The notes under the pieces were generated by a model that ran no database searches, had not been told where the DNA came from, and saw nothing but the letters and a program-made list of their open reading frames with translations. Source: Comamonadaceae bacterium (GTDB taxonomy: Bacteria; Pseudomonadota; Gammaproteobacteria; Burkholderiales; Burkholderiaceae_C). From it: a stretch of 64,000 bases of DNA. Where the stretch lies: assembly GCA_947373185.1 (NCBI GenBank), contig CANBWP010000002.1, positions 62,001 to 126,000 on the forward strand. The letters run 5' to 3'. Below are positions 18,210 to 27,035 of this stretch, in pieces; the stretch's first letter is position 1, and each line of letters starts with the position of its first letter. The position numbers and the translations under genes were made by a program.

Positions 18210-21065
18210 CTATATGGCCAATGAAGCTGTGTCCTCTTTGGGCTTATCAACGCTTTGGAGGGCAATGATGCGCTTCAACTGTGGCACACAGGAGCCGCAT
18301 TGGGTGCCGCACTTCAAGTTGTTTTGCAGGCCTGCCAATTGGGCCGATTCTTGCCCTGGGTTGGCCTGCAACCAATCGGCAATGGCCACATCCTTAACCC
18401 CCACGCACGTGCATATCGTTTGACCCGCTTCCTTCAAAGCCACCGGCGGCTTTTGGCCAGTCATGAGCAATCGGCGGCCATAGCTTTCAGTGCTTTGTTG
18501 CGTTTGCAACAAGGTTTTGAGCCATGCTTCGGCCGATGTGTCGCCCGCCATGACAAAGGCTTCCAGCTGAGGCATGGCCTTGCTTCTGTCCAGTTGGATG
18601 CTGCGCAGGTGGCTGCGCTTGGGGTCGGCGTAACGCAAGCCTGACGTCCCATCCATTTGCAACAAAGCTTCAAGGGTGTGGACCCATTGCATGTCCGGCG
18701 CCTCTGAGCTGGCCGCGCGGAAAAGGACGCCTTGGCGAGGTGGGGCAGATGCGGATGATGTTGGCAATTCTTCTGCAAAGGGAACGCAACTTGCAAATTC
18801 AAAATGGCCCATTTGCTGTCGCAGACTTTGCAAAATGGTCAAGGCTTGGTCAGCTGGCAGCCAGGCCATGGCCAACAATTTCCAAGGCAGCTCGGCCTTG
18901 AGAATCTTGACTGCAGCGTGTTTCAGTTCCGGTTGTTTAGAGCTGGGACAAAATGCCGAAGTGGTGATGGCGTTCACACCCGCCAGTGCCTTGTTTTGGT
19001 GGTCTCGACCACTGATGAAACCAGGGCCCCAGTGCATGGCCATGAAAGCTTGTTGCGGTGCCAATTCGTGAGAGGTTTGCGCTGGCGCCACAATCGAGCC
19101 GCGCTTGCTGGTGATGTGGACCAAATCACCGTCTTTCACATTCAATGACAGCATGTCTTGGGGGTGCAACTGAACACTGGGCTCGGGCACATGGCCAAAT
19201 AGTTTGGCAATGGTGCCGGTGCGCGTCATGCCGTGCCACTGGTCGCGCAGTCTGCCGGTGTTGAATGAAAATGGAAAGCGCGATTCACAGGGCTCTGCAA
19301 CAGGCACATAGTCCAGCGCCACAAACTTGGCTTTGCCGTTGGCTGTGGGAAATTTCCCATCCTCATAAAGCCGTTTGGCGCCAGTGGTGGCGCCTTCCGG
19401 CAAGGGCCATTGTTCTGGCTGACGTTCCAATTGCGCGTAGCTTAATCCGGTGATGTCCAAATCGCGGCCGCGTGTGCTCTCACGGTGCTCATTCCAAATG
19501 GCTTCTGGGTTGGCGTAGGTGAAATTCATTTGCTGCGCGCGCAGTTTGAAGGCCTTGTGTTGCCCCAATCGTTCTGCCAAGGCCAAAGCAATTTGCCAGT
19601 CGTGCTGCGCTTGACCGGAGGGCGGCACAGCAGCCCGCACGCGGGTGATGCGCCGCTCGCTGTTGGTGACGGTGCCTTCTTTTTCGCCCCAAGTGGTGGC
19701 GGGCAACAACAGGTCTGCAAACGCACAAGTTTCTGCGGTGGCAAATGCCTCCTGCACGATCACCAACTCGGCGCGTTCCAATGCTTGGCGGACGGTGCGT
19801 TGGTCGGGCATGGATTGCGCGGGGTTGGTGCAGGCAATCCACAAGACTTTGATGTGGCCGTCTGCTGCAGCTTGAAACATTTCTACCGCGGTTTTGCCAG
19901 CTTGAGCGGGCACATCGTCCAAGCCCCAAAGGTGGGCAACTTCTGCGCGGTGGGTTGGGTTGCCAAGGTCTCGGTGTGCGCTGAGCAAGTTGGCCAAGCC
20001 GCCCACTTCACGGCCACCCATCGCATTGGGTTGGCCAGTCAATGAGAAAGGGCCCGCACCTGGTTTGCCAATGTGACCCGTGGCCAAATGCAAGTGCACC
20101 AGTGAAGCGTTTTTGGCCGTGCCGCTGCTGGACTGGTTCAAGCCTTGGCAATACAAACTGAGGGTGGCTTTGGATGTGGCAAACCACTCTGCCGCTTGGT
20201 GCAATTGGGCTGGTGAAATGCCGCAAATGTCTTGGACTTTCTCGGGGGTGCACGGCATCACCTTGGCAAGCAAATCCTCAAAACCATCGGTGTGCTGTTG
20301 AATGTAAGGGGTGTCGGTCCAGCCATTCAACAGCATGACCCTGAGCATGCCGTGAAACAGCATGACATCGGTGCCAGGCTTCAATGGCAAATGCAAATCG
20401 GCTGCGCTGGCGGTGTCTGTTTTTCGGGGGTCGACCACAATGATTTTGAGCGCTGGGTTCTTGGCGCGCGCATCTTCAATGCGTCTGAACAAAATGGGAT
20501 GCGCATAGGCCGCATTGCTGCCGGCGATGAACAAACACTCGGTGGCAGCAATGTCTTCATAGCAGGCGGGTGGCGCGTCAGCACCCAAGGTGATTTTGTA
20601 ACCTGCCACGGCACTGCTCATGCACAGTCGCGAATTGGTGTCGATGTTGTTGGTGCCGATCAGACCTTTGACCAGTTTGTTGAAAACGTAATAGTCTTCT
20701 GTGAGCAATTGACCCGACACGTAAAAGCCGACGGCATCGGGTCCATGATCTGAAACGACTTGGGCAATTTTGTCGCTGGCCTGTTGCAGCGCTGATGCCC
20801 AAGTGGTGTGGGTGAAAGCATCCGTGCGTTTGGCTCTGACCTGCGGTACAAGCAGCCTGGTTTGCTGTGTTACCTCGGCTTTGGCCGAGAGGTGCAAGGT
20901 CGAGCCCTTGCTGCACAGTCTGCCAAAGTTGGCAGGGTGCTCGGGGTCACCCCGCACACCCGTGATGTGTTGACCTTGCGTTTCAATGATCACGCCACAA
21001 CCCACGCCACAGTAGGGGCAGGTTGAGCGAGTTTCCTTGGGGGCTTGCGTGTGCATTGAACTCAT
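18210..21065 (-). CDS. nasA: Assimilatory nitrate reductase catalytic subunit
   Basis: Cytoplasmic molybdopterin enzyme reducing nitrate to nitrite. The N-terminus binds a [4Fe-4S] cluster through CPYCGVGC (Cys16, Cys19, Cys23) plus the cysteine of GRLCSKG near residue 50. Molybdopterin domains follow, with GSNAAYAHPILFRR and GQPNAMGGREVGG. The C-terminus carries a BFD-like [2Fe-2S] domain (CTCVGVKDVAIADWL, then CGTQCGSC), as in the Klebsiella NasA type. There are 951 residues from ATG 21065; ATG 21056 is an alternative. No nasC reductase partner gene is nearby. It lies 25 bases after nirD. Confidence 0.95.
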   Translation of the reverse strand: MSSMHTQAPKETRSTCPYCGVGCGVIIETQGQHITGVRGDPEHPANFGRLCSKGSTLHLSAKAEVTQQTRLLVPQVRAKRTDAFTHTTWASALQQASDKIAQVVSDHGPDAVGFYVSGQLLTEDYYVFNKLVKGLIGTNNIDTNSRLCMSSAVAGYKITLGADAPPACYEDIAATECLFIAGSNAAYAHPILFRRIEDARAKNPALKIIVVDPRKTDTASAADLHLPLKPGTDVMLFHGMLRVMLLNGWTDTPYIQQHTDGFEDLLAKVMPCTPEKVQDICGISPAQLHQAAEWFATSKATLSLYCQGLNQSSSGTAKNASLVHLHLATGHIGKPGAGPFSLTGQPNAMGGREVGGLANLLSAHRDLGNPTHRAEVAHLWGLDDVPAQAGKTAVEMFQAAADGHIKVLWIACTNPAQSMPDQRTVRQALERAELVIVQEAFATAETCAFADLLLPATTWGEKEGTVTNSERRITRVRAAVPPSGQAQHDWQIALALAERLGQHKAFKLRAQQMNFTYANPEAIWNEHRESTRGRDLDITGLSYAQLERQPEQWPLPEGATTGAKRLYEDGKFPTANGKAKFVALDYVPVAEPCESRFPFSFNTGRLRDQWHGMTRTGTIAKLFGHVPEPSVQLHPQDMLSLNVKDGDLVHITSKRGSIVAPAQTSHELAPQQAFMAMHWGPGFISGRDHQNKALAGVNAITTSAFCPSSKQPELKHAAVKILKAELPWKLLAMAWLPADQALTILQSLRQQMGHFEFASCVPFAEELPTSSASAPPRQGVLFRAASSEAPDMQWVHTLEALLQMDGTSGLRYADPKRSHLRSIQLDRSKAMPQLEAFVMAGDTSAEAWLKTLLQTQQSTESYGRRLLMTGQKPPVALKEAGQTICTCVGVKDVAIADWLQANPGQESAQLAGLQNNLKCGTQCGSCVPQLKRIIALQSVDKPKEDTASLAI

Positions 21066-21076
21066 CAAGGCAGTTT

Positions 21077-21102
21077 CAATTAAGCATCAATTAAGCATCA
21101 AT
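21077..21102. repeat. 11-bp tandem repeat at the end of nirD
   Basis: CAATTAAGCAT occurs twice in tandem (21077-21087, 21088-21098) plus a third partial CAAT. The nirD stop codon is inside the repeat. The repeat makes up most of the nirD-nasA gap and looks like a recent slippage duplication. Confidence 0.85.
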
Positions 21103-21432
21103 GGCCAGTGTGTTGACTTCGTCAAAATCTAGCGACACATTGCCGTTTTCAACCAGCACTGAAAACCGGGTGGTGCAGCCAATGTCAGGTGCTTGAGCCT
21201 GGCCATCTGCCAATTTGATTTGCCAATTGTGCAGTGGGCAAGCCACGCTTTCACCATACACAATGCCTTGGCTCAAAGGTCCACCTTTGTGCGGACATTT
21301 GTCGAGCAGGGCGAACACCTTGTCGCCTTGTGTTCGAAAAATAGCGATCTCGGGGCCCTTTTGGCGGGCCACGCGTCGCGCGCCCATGGCCGGAATGTCT
21401 TGGACTTGGCAAACAATTTTCCATTGCGTCAT
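21091..21432 (-). CDS. nirD: Nitrite reductase [NAD(P)H] small subunit
   Basis: This 113-residue Rieske-like subunit pairs with NirB in the cytoplasmic NAD(P)H-dependent reduction of nitrite to ammonium. The fold is visible as VQDIPAMGARRV, DKCPHKGGPLSQGIV and SVACPLHNWQIKLADGQ. These contain the C-P-H and C-P-L-H-N-W positions of a classical Rieske site, so this copy could bind a [2Fe-2S] cluster, unlike E. coli NirD. It starts 10 bases after the nirB stop and ends within an 11-bp tandem repeat. Confidence 0.95.
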   Translation of the reverse strand: MTQWKIVCQVQDIPAMGARRVARQKGPEIAIFRTQGDKVFALLDKCPHKGGPLSQGIVYGESVACPLHNWQIKLADGQAQAPDIGCTTRFSVLVENGNVSLDFDEVNTLAIDA

Positions 21433-21442
21433 GGTCGATCTC

Positions 21443-23914
21443 CTAAACGCTCAAGGCGTTGAATTGGCGCGTGTCCACACCTGCTTTGTCAAACTCAAAC
21501 CAAGGATCGGGTTCACCTTCCAGGGCAAATTGCAGCTTGGCCCAGAGTGCTTTGCGGCCAGCTTCGTCTTCTAAAATTTTCTTTTTGACATAGTCCATGC
21601 CGACGCGGTTCACGTAATGCACGGTGCGTTCCAAATACCAGCCCTCTTCACGGTAGAGTTGCATGAAGGCGCCGGTGTACTCCATGACCTCTTCGGCGGT
21701 TTTGACTTTGGTGAAGAACTGAGCGACTTCGGTTTTGATGCCGCCATTGCCTGCGATGTACATCTCCCAGCCGCTGTCCACACCAATGATGCCGACATCC
21801 TTGATGCCTGCTTCAGCGCAATTGCGAGGGCAACCAGACACTGCAAACTTGACTTTGTGCGGGGCGTACATGCGCCACATGGCACGCTCCAGATCCTTGC
21901 CCATTTGGGTGCTGTCTTGCGTGCCCATGCGGCACCACTCGCTGCCCACGCAGGTTTTAACGGTGCGCAGCGCCTTGGCATAGGCATGGCCGGATGGCAT
22001 GCCGATGTCTTTCCAAACGTTGACCAAGTCTTCCTTCTTTACGCCCAGCAAGTCGATGCGTTGACCGCCCGTCACTTTGACGGTGGGGATCTTGTACTTG
22101 TCGACCACGTCGGCAATGCGGCGCAGTTCATCGGCTGTGGTTTCGCCGCCCCACATGCGAGGGATGACGCTGTAGGTGCCATCTTTTTGAATGTTGGCAT
22201 GGCTGCGTTCGTTGATGTAACGGCTTTGGGTATCGTCTTGCGCTTCCTTGGGCCAACTGCTCAAGCGGTAGTAATTGATGGCCGGTCTGCAGGTCGGGCA
22301 GCCATCTTCGGTACGCCAATTTAAGCGTTTGAAAACAGCCGATTGCGTCAGCAGCTTTTCATCGCGAATGGCATCACGAACTTCTTGATGACTGTGGTCT
22401 GTACAAGCGCATACCGCTTTTTTCTTGGGTGTGGCCGAGTAGTCGCCGCCCGCCGTGAACATCAGAATTTGCTCTACCAAACCAGTGCATGAGCCGCAAG
22501 ACGCGCTGGCCTTGGTTTGTTTGCGCACTTCGTCCAAAGTGAACAAACCTTTCTCGCGGATGGCTTTGCAGATGCTGCCTTTGGACACGCCATTGCAGCC
22601 GCACACCTCAGCCTCATCGGGCATGCTGGCCGCTTTGCTATGACCTTCGTGGCCCACATCGCCAATGTTGGATTCACCAAACATCAGTTTGTCTCGAATG
22701 TCAGCCACATTGCGGCCTTCTCGCAACAGCTTGAAATACCAGCTGCCATCGACAGTATCGCCAAACAAACAAGCGCCCACCAATTGATCATTGCGGATGA
22801 CCAATTTTTTGTACACGCCCTCATGCGGATCGCTGAGGATGATTTCCTCGGTGTCGTCGGCCAAGCCGGGTGTCGAGGCGCCGTTGTTGCCCATGAAGTC
22901 ACCAGCAGAGAACAAATCGATGCCAGTAACTTTGAGCTTGGTGGAAGTGAGCGAGCCGGTGTAACGGCCAATGCCCATTTGTGCCAAATGAGTGGCCAAC
23001 ACTTTGCCCTGTTCAAACAGCGGCGCCACCAGTCCGTAGGCAATGCCCCGATGGCTGGCACATTCACCTACTGCGTAAATGCGAGGGTCTGTGATGGTTT
23101 GCAGTGTGTCGCTGACCACAATGCCGCGATCGCACTGCAGGCGCATGCTTTCTGCCAGTGCTGTGTTGGGCCGGATGCCGACCGCCATCACCACCAATTG
23201 CGCATTGACGTGCGAGCCATCTTTGAAACAAACGGCACTGACTCGGCCGTCTTCATCCGATTTGAGTTCTTGTGTTTGGGCGCGCATTAAAAATTTCATG
23301 CCCCGCTCTTCCAGCGACTCTTGAAGCAAGCGGCCAGCCACTTTGTCGAGTTGACGCTCCATCAGCCATTCGGCGCCATGCACCACCGTCACTTGCATGC
23401 CGCGCTTCATGAGGCCATTGGCTGCTTCAAGGCCTAACAAGCCACCGCCAATCACCACCGCCTCTTTGTACTGCTGGGCGGCTTCAATCATGGCTTGGGT
23501 GTCGGCGATGTCGCGGTATGCCAGAACACCTTTCAAATCTTTGCCAGGAATGGGCAGCATGAAGGGGTTGGAGCCAGTGGCCAAGAGCAAACGGTCGTAG
23601 GCTTTGATCACCGTACTGCCATCCAGGTTCTGGGCATGGGCCTCTCGCTTCACCCGATCAACTTGCGTGACCGTGCAACCGGTGTGCAATTCAATCCCAT
23701 TCTCTTGGTACCAAGTGAGGGGGTTCAAAATGATTTCATCCAGTGTTTGTTCGCCCGCCAAAACGGGGGACAACAAAATTCGGTTGTAGTTGGGGTGCAC
23801 CTCGCTGCCAAAGACCGTGATGTCAAATAAATCAGGCGCCAGTTTGAGAAGTTCTTCTAGGGTACGGACACCCGCCATGCCGTTGCCCACCATGACCAAT
23901 TTCATTTTGCTCAT
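21443..23914 (-). CDS. nirB: Nitrite reductase [NAD(P)H] large subunit
   Basis: Flavin- and siroheme-containing assimilatory nitrite reductase of 823 residues. The domain order is: FAD/NAD domain (MVGNGMAGVRTLEELL, and VVIGGGLLGLEAANGL near residue 155); two BFD-type [2Fe-2S] regions (CGCNGVSKGSICKAIREK, ASCGSCTG); and the sulfite/nitrite reductase half with CVGSEWCRMG and SGCPRNCAEAGIKDVG, which hold the four cysteines of the [4Fe-4S]-siroheme centre. GGAGAAAG precedes the ATG. The 4-base overlap with the ATPase gene upstream places it in the nrt operon, so uptake and reduction genes are expressed together. Confidence 0.97.
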   Translation of the reverse strand: MSKMKLVMVGNGMAGVRTLEELLKLAPDLFDITVFGSEVHPNYNRILLSPVLAGEQTLDEIILNPLTWYQENGIELHTGCTVTQVDRVKREAHAQNLDGSTVIKAYDRLLLATGSNPFMLPIPGKDLKGVLAYRDIADTQAMIEAAQQYKEAVVIGGGLLGLEAANGLMKRGMQVTVVHGAEWLMERQLDKVAGRLLQESLEERGMKFLMRAQTQELKSDEDGRVSAVCFKDGSHVNAQLVVMAVGIRPNTALAESMRLQCDRGIVVSDTLQTITDPRIYAVGECASHRGIAYGLVAPLFEQGKVLATHLAQMGIGRYTGSLTSTKLKVTGIDLFSAGDFMGNNGASTPGLADDTEEIILSDPHEGVYKKLVIRNDQLVGACLFGDTVDGSWYFKLLREGRNVADIRDKLMFGESNIGDVGHEGHSKAASMPDEAEVCGCNGVSKGSICKAIREKGLFTLDEVRKQTKASASCGSCTGLVEQILMFTAGGDYSATPKKKAVCACTDHSHQEVRDAIRDEKLLTQSAVFKRLNWRTEDGCPTCRPAINYYRLSSWPKEAQDDTQSRYINERSHANIQKDGTYSVIPRMWGGETTADELRRIADVVDKYKIPTVKVTGGQRIDLLGVKKEDLVNVWKDIGMPSGHAYAKALRTVKTCVGSEWCRMGTQDSTQMGKDLERAMWRMYAPHKVKFAVSGCPRNCAEAGIKDVGIIGVDSGWEMYIAGNGGIKTEVAQFFTKVKTAEEVMEYTGAFMQLYREEGWYLERTVHYVNRVGMDYVKKKILEDEAGRKALWAKLQFALEGEPDPWFEFDKAGVDTRQFNALSV

Positions 23915-24744
23915 GCTTTCTCCACGTGTGCTTGTCTTGTATAGAGGAAATCAATCACTGCCTTGCGGTAACCCAGATAACGTGGATCGTCAGCCAGTTC
24001 AACGCGTGAGCGGGGACGCGGCAAGTCAACCTGCAAAACTTCACCGATGGTGGCTGCAGGGCCATTGGTCATCATCACAATCTTGTCGGACAGCAGTACA
24101 GCTTCATCGACATCGTGTGTCACCATGACCACCGTACTTTGTGTGTTGGCCACAATGGCCAGCAGTTCGTCTTGTAGTTTGGCGCGTGTGAGTGCGTCCA
24201 GTGCGCCAAAGGGTTCGTCCATCAAGAGAACTTGCGGCTCCATGGCCAAGGCACGGGCAATGCCCACACGTTGCTTCATGCCGCCAGAGATCTCACCAGG
24301 ACGCTTTTGCGCGGCATGCGACAAGCCCACCATGTCAAGGGCGGCGTCGGTACGTGCTTTCAATTGCGCCACGTTTTCTTTGGTTTTGCCATCGACGCGA
24401 CCGTTGTTGCCAAACACACGCTCAACACCTAGGTAGACATTTTCAAAGCAGGTGAGCCAAGGCAACAAGGAGTGGTTTTGAAACACCACCGCACGCTCTG
24501 GGCCAGGTCCCGAAATTTCTCGGTTGGCACAAATCAGGTTGCCTTGTGTGGGCGAGGTGAGTCCAGCGATCAGGTTGAGCAAGGTTGATTTGCCGCAACC
24601 CGAGTGGCCAATCAGGGCGACAAATTCGCCCTTGGCGACCGTCAGGTCAATGTTGCGCAAAGCTGGAAAGTCGCCCTTGGCTGTCTTGAAGGTTTGCGCG
24701 ACGCCTTGAATTTCAAGGAACTTGCTGGTGAGGTTCAGGTTCAT
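23911..24744 (-). CDS. nrtD: Nitrate ABC transporter ATP-binding protein
   Basis: A 277-residue ATPase of the nitrate/taurine/sulfonate importer class. Walker A is GHSGCGKSTLLNLIAG near residue 50, the signature SGGMKQRVGIARALAMEP near residue 150, and Walker B LLMDEPFGALDALTRAKL. It contains only the ATPase domain, so it is NrtD-like rather than NrtC-like (which carries an extra binding-protein domain). It overlaps nrtB by 4 bases on one side and nirB by 4 bases on the other. The substrate is assigned from the neighbours NrtA, NirB and NasA. Confidence 0.92.
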   Translation of the reverse strand: MNLNLTSKFLEIQGVAQTFKTAKGDFPALRNIDLTVAKGEFVALIGHSGCGKSTLLNLIAGLTSPTQGNLICANREISGPGPERAVVFQNHSLLPWLTCFENVYLGVERVFGNNGRVDGKTKENVAQLKARTDAALDMVGLSHAAQKRPGEISGGMKQRVGIARALAMEPQVLLMDEPFGALDALTRAKLQDELLAIVANTQSTVVMVTHDVDEAVLLSDKIVMMTNGPAATIGEVLQVDLPRPRSRVELADDPRYLGYRKAVIDFLYTRQAHVEKA

Positions 24745-25535
24745 GAGCGGACCTCTTCAAATGTGAAGGCTGTGGCCAGTTTGATCAAAGCGTATTCCAA
24801 AATCAGGCCGACCATGCCAATGACGAAAATGGCGATGATGATGTTTTTCACATTCAAGTTGTTCCATTCATCCCAGACCCAAAAGCCGATGCCGACGCCG
24901 CCGGTGAGCATTTCTGCCGCCACGATCACCAGCCATGCTGTGCCCACCGCCAGACGCACGCCTGTGAGCATGTAGGGCAATACAGCAGGGAACAAAATCT
25001 TGGTGACGATCTTCCATTCCGACAAATTCAACACCCGTGCCACATTCATGTAATCTTGTGGAACCCGTTGCACGCCAACGGCTGTGTTGATGACCATGGG
25101 CCAAATGGAGCAAATGAAAATGGTCCAGATGGCAGCCGGATTAGCGCCTTTGAAAACCAACAAGCCAATGGGCAGCCACGCCAACGGAGAGACCGGGCGT
25201 AGCAAACTGATCAGGGGGTTGAACATGTTCGAGAGAAACTCGAAGCGCCCAATCATGAAGCCAAAGGGGATGCCCACAATGGCCGCCAATCCAAAGCCCA
25301 TGGCCACTCGTTTGAGTGAACTCAAAATGTTCCAACCCACACCTTGATCGTTCGGGCCGTTGCTGTAGAACGGATCGCTGAAGACCTGAATGGCTTGGAT
25401 CAAGGTTTCTTTGGGGGAAGGAAAGTTGTTGGTGCTGCTGAACGAGACCAAGCCCCAGATGCCGACTAAAAATGCCATGCCCAGGATAGGAGGCAAGACA
25501 CGCAGCGCAATGGATTTGAAAGGGATGCTGGACAT
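24741..25535 (-). CDS. nrtB: Nitrate ABC transporter permease
   Basis: This 264-residue inner-membrane permease of the binding-protein-dependent type has about six hydrophobic segments. The EAA-type loop that docks the ATPase lies in NVARVLNLSEWKIVTKILFP near residue 180, and AVGTAWLVIVAAEMLTGGVG follows, a sequence typical of NrtB/SsuC-type permeases. It starts 9 bases after nrtA and overlaps nrtD by 4 bases. Nitrate or nitrite is the probable substrate by context. Confidence 0.93.
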   Translation of the reverse strand: MSSIPFKSIALRVLPPILGMAFLVGIWGLVSFSSTNNFPSPKETLIQAIQVFSDPFYSNGPNDQGVGWNILSSLKRVAMGFGLAAIVGIPFGFMIGRFEFLSNMFNPLISLLRPVSPLAWLPIGLLVFKGANPAAIWTIFICSIWPMVINTAVGVQRVPQDYMNVARVLNLSEWKIVTKILFPAVLPYMLTGVRLAVGTAWLVIVAAEMLTGGVGIGFWVWDEWNNLNVKNIIIAIFVIGMVGLILEYALIKLATAFTFEEVRS

Positions 25536-25544
25536 GCGAGACCC

Positions 25545-26789
25545 TTAGGCTTTGACCTTGAAACTGTCGGCGTATTTTTTGGGATCTTTGCCATCCCAGA
25601 CCATGCCGTCCATGAATTTGCTGGTGCGCAGCACGTCTTTGGGTACAGGCGTATTGCTGGCCGTTGCCGCTTGCTTGTAGATGTCGATGTGGTTGATTTG
25701 TTTGGCCACGGTCAAATAATCAGGGTGATCTTTGAGCAAGCCCCAGCGTTTGTGCTGAGTCAAGAACCACATGCCATCCGACAAGTAGGGGAAGGTGGCA
25801 TTGCCATCGGCATAAAATTTCATGTGGTTTTTGTCATCCCATGTTTTGCCCAAACCGTTTTGATAGCGACCCAAAATGCGTTGGTTGATGACATCCACGC
25901 TGGTGTTGACATAGGCTTTGTCCGCAATCGTTTCAGCCATCTTCATTTTGTTTTGAAGACCCGCATCAATCCATTTGCTTGCTTCCAAAATGGCAGCCGT
26001 CACGGCGCGGGCCGTGTTGGGGTATTTCTTTGCAAACTCTGCGGTGGTGCCCAAAACTTTTTCGGGATGATCGGGCCAGATGTCTTGGGTGGTGGTCGCA
26101 GTGATGCCAATGCCATCTGCAATGGCGCGGTGCCCCCAAGGTTCGCCCACGCAGTAACCGTCCATGTTGCCCACGCGCATGTTGGCCACCATCTGTGGTG
26201 GGGGGACCGTGATGACTTTGGCATCTTTCAAGGGGTTCACCCCCACGCTGGCCAGCCAGTAATAAAGCCACATGGCATGTGTGCCAGTGGGGAAAGTTTG
26301 CGCAAAGGTGTATTCGCGTTTGTCAGTCGCCATCAGTTTGGCCAAGCTGGCCGCGTCGACTGCGCCTTTGTCTGCTAATTTTTTGGACAAGGTGATGGCC
26401 TGGCCGTTTTGGTTGAGGGTCATCAAAATGGCCATGTCTTTTTTGGGCCCCGAGGTGCCCAAATGCACGCCGTAAATCAAGCCGTACAAAACGTGTGCAA
26501 AGTCCAATTCACCGTTCACCAATTTGTCACGAACGCCTGCCCAGCTGGCTTCTTTGGTTGGGATGATTTTGACACCGTACTTTTTGTCGATGCCCAATAC
26601 GGAGGCCATGACCACGCTGGCGCAGTCTGTGAGCGGAATGAACCCAATCCGGACTTCTTCTTTTTCGGGTTTGTCAGAGCCTTGGGCATAAACCGCTGCG
26701 CGCAAGGCGGGGGCGATGGTCAATGCGCCTGCAGTGGCGGCTTGGAGGACGTTACGTCGGCTCATAGGGGTCTCCAAAATGTCGGTCAT
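25545..26789 (-). CDS. nrtA: Nitrate ABC transporter substrate-binding protein (CmpA/NrtA family)
   Basis: A 414-residue periplasmic nitrate-binding protein. The N-terminus SRRNVLQAATAGALTIAPAL is a twin-arginine signal, with cleavage likely after AVYA near residue 35. The mature part has the NrtA signature EEVRIGFIPLTDCASVVMAS, and the nitrate-contacting region YCVGEPWGHRAIADG near residue 215. AAGGAG lies 8 bases before the ATG at 26789. It is the first gene of the operon, downstream of a sigma-54 promoter and a structured leader. Whether it also serves as the NasS-type sensor for NasT is not visible; the signal peptide argues against it. Confidence 0.94.
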   Translation of the reverse strand: MTDILETPMSRRNVLQAATAGALTIAPALRAAVYAQGSDKPEKEEVRIGFIPLTDCASVVMASVLGIDKKYGVKIIPTKEASWAGVRDKLVNGELDFAHVLYGLIYGVHLGTSGPKKDMAILMTLNQNGQAITLSKKLADKGAVDAASLAKLMATDKREYTFAQTFPTGTHAMWLYYWLASVGVNPLKDAKVITVPPPQMVANMRVGNMDGYCVGEPWGHRAIADGIGITATTTQDIWPDHPEKVLGTTAEFAKKYPNTARAVTAAILEASKWIDAGLQNKMKMAETIADKAYVNTSVDVINQRILGRYQNGLGKTWDDKNHMKFYADGNATFPYLSDGMWFLTQHKRWGLLKDHPDYLTVAKQINHIDIYKQAATASNTPVPKDVLRTSKFMDGMVWDGKDPKKYADSFKVKA

Positions 26790-26825
26790 GGCAAAGCTCC
26801 TTAAACAAATGAATTGAACAGAAAC

Positions 26826-26880
26826 GACAAAGGCGTCCTCACCACGTTCAGTTGCTCGAACGGGTGGGGACGCCTTTGTC
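26826..26880 (-). terminator. Terminator-like hairpin in the nrtA leader (attenuator)
   Basis: On the minus strand a 13-bp perfect stem GACAAAGGCGTCC with its complement (plus 26868-26880 and 26826-26838) continues, after one mismatch and one bulge, with 4 and 5 more pairs around an 8-base loop, about 22 pairs in all. It ends 37 bases before the nrtA ATG. The following GTTTCTGTTC is a weak T-run. It is interpreted as the attenuator controlled by NasT. Confidence 0.7.
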
Positions 26881-26903
26881 CTGAACCTTGTCAGGTTCTT
26901 GGT
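26868..26903 (-). promoter_or_regulatory. Tandem-hairpin leader, candidate ANTAR (NasT) RNA target
   Basis: Reading the minus strand from the predicted transcript start near 26903, hairpin P1 is GAACC-TGACAA-GGTTC (26883-26898). One base later comes P2, GGAC-AAAGGC-GTCC (26868-26881), with a six-base loop that has A at position 1 and G at position 4. As I recall the ANTAR RNA motif, it is two stems with hexanucleotide loops of that pattern; P2 fits, P1 does not match the loop bases. The P2 bases are the 5' arm of the terminator stem, so forming P2 would exclude the terminator. Confidence 0.6.
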
Positions 26904-26913
26904 TCAAAGCGTT

Positions 26914-26930
26914 TGCAATAGCTGTGCCAA
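26914..26930 (-). promoter_or_regulatory. Sigma-54 promoter of the nrtA operon
   Basis: The minus strand reads TTGGCAC-AGCTA-TTGCA, matching the sigma-54 consensus TGGCAC-N5-TTGCW at every conserved position with correct -24/-12 spacing. The predicted start is near 26903, giving a leader of about 114 bases before nrtA. Sigma-54 promoters need an activator, which fits the NtrC-like sites at 27001-27035. Confidence 0.8.
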
Positions 26931-27000
26931 GAGAAAACCCTAGAATTGCGGCGCATGAACGCCCCAAGCTAGGGATCTATGTCGGTGTGTTGTGATTTTT

Positions 27001-27035
27001 TGCACCAAAAGAATGCAGAGACCCTGCTTGGTGCG
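27001..27035. promoter_or_regulatory. Two NtrC-like binding sites upstream of the sigma-54 promoter
   Basis: Site 1, TGCACC-AAAAG-AATGCA (27001-27017), and site 2, AGACCC-TGCTT-GGTGCG (27019-27035), resemble the NtrC consensus TGCACY-N5-GGTGCA at 10 and 8 of 12 positions. They lie about 100-130 bases upstream of the predicted start, a usual enhancer distance. The outer halves GCACCAA and TTGGTGC also form an inverted repeat. Confidence 0.5.

Noticed and set aside
27002-27034. Terminator hairpin after nasT
   Set aside because: GCACCAA and TTGGTGC form an inverted repeat, but on the nasT strand it is followed by A residues, not T, so I read the halves as NtrC-like sites instead.
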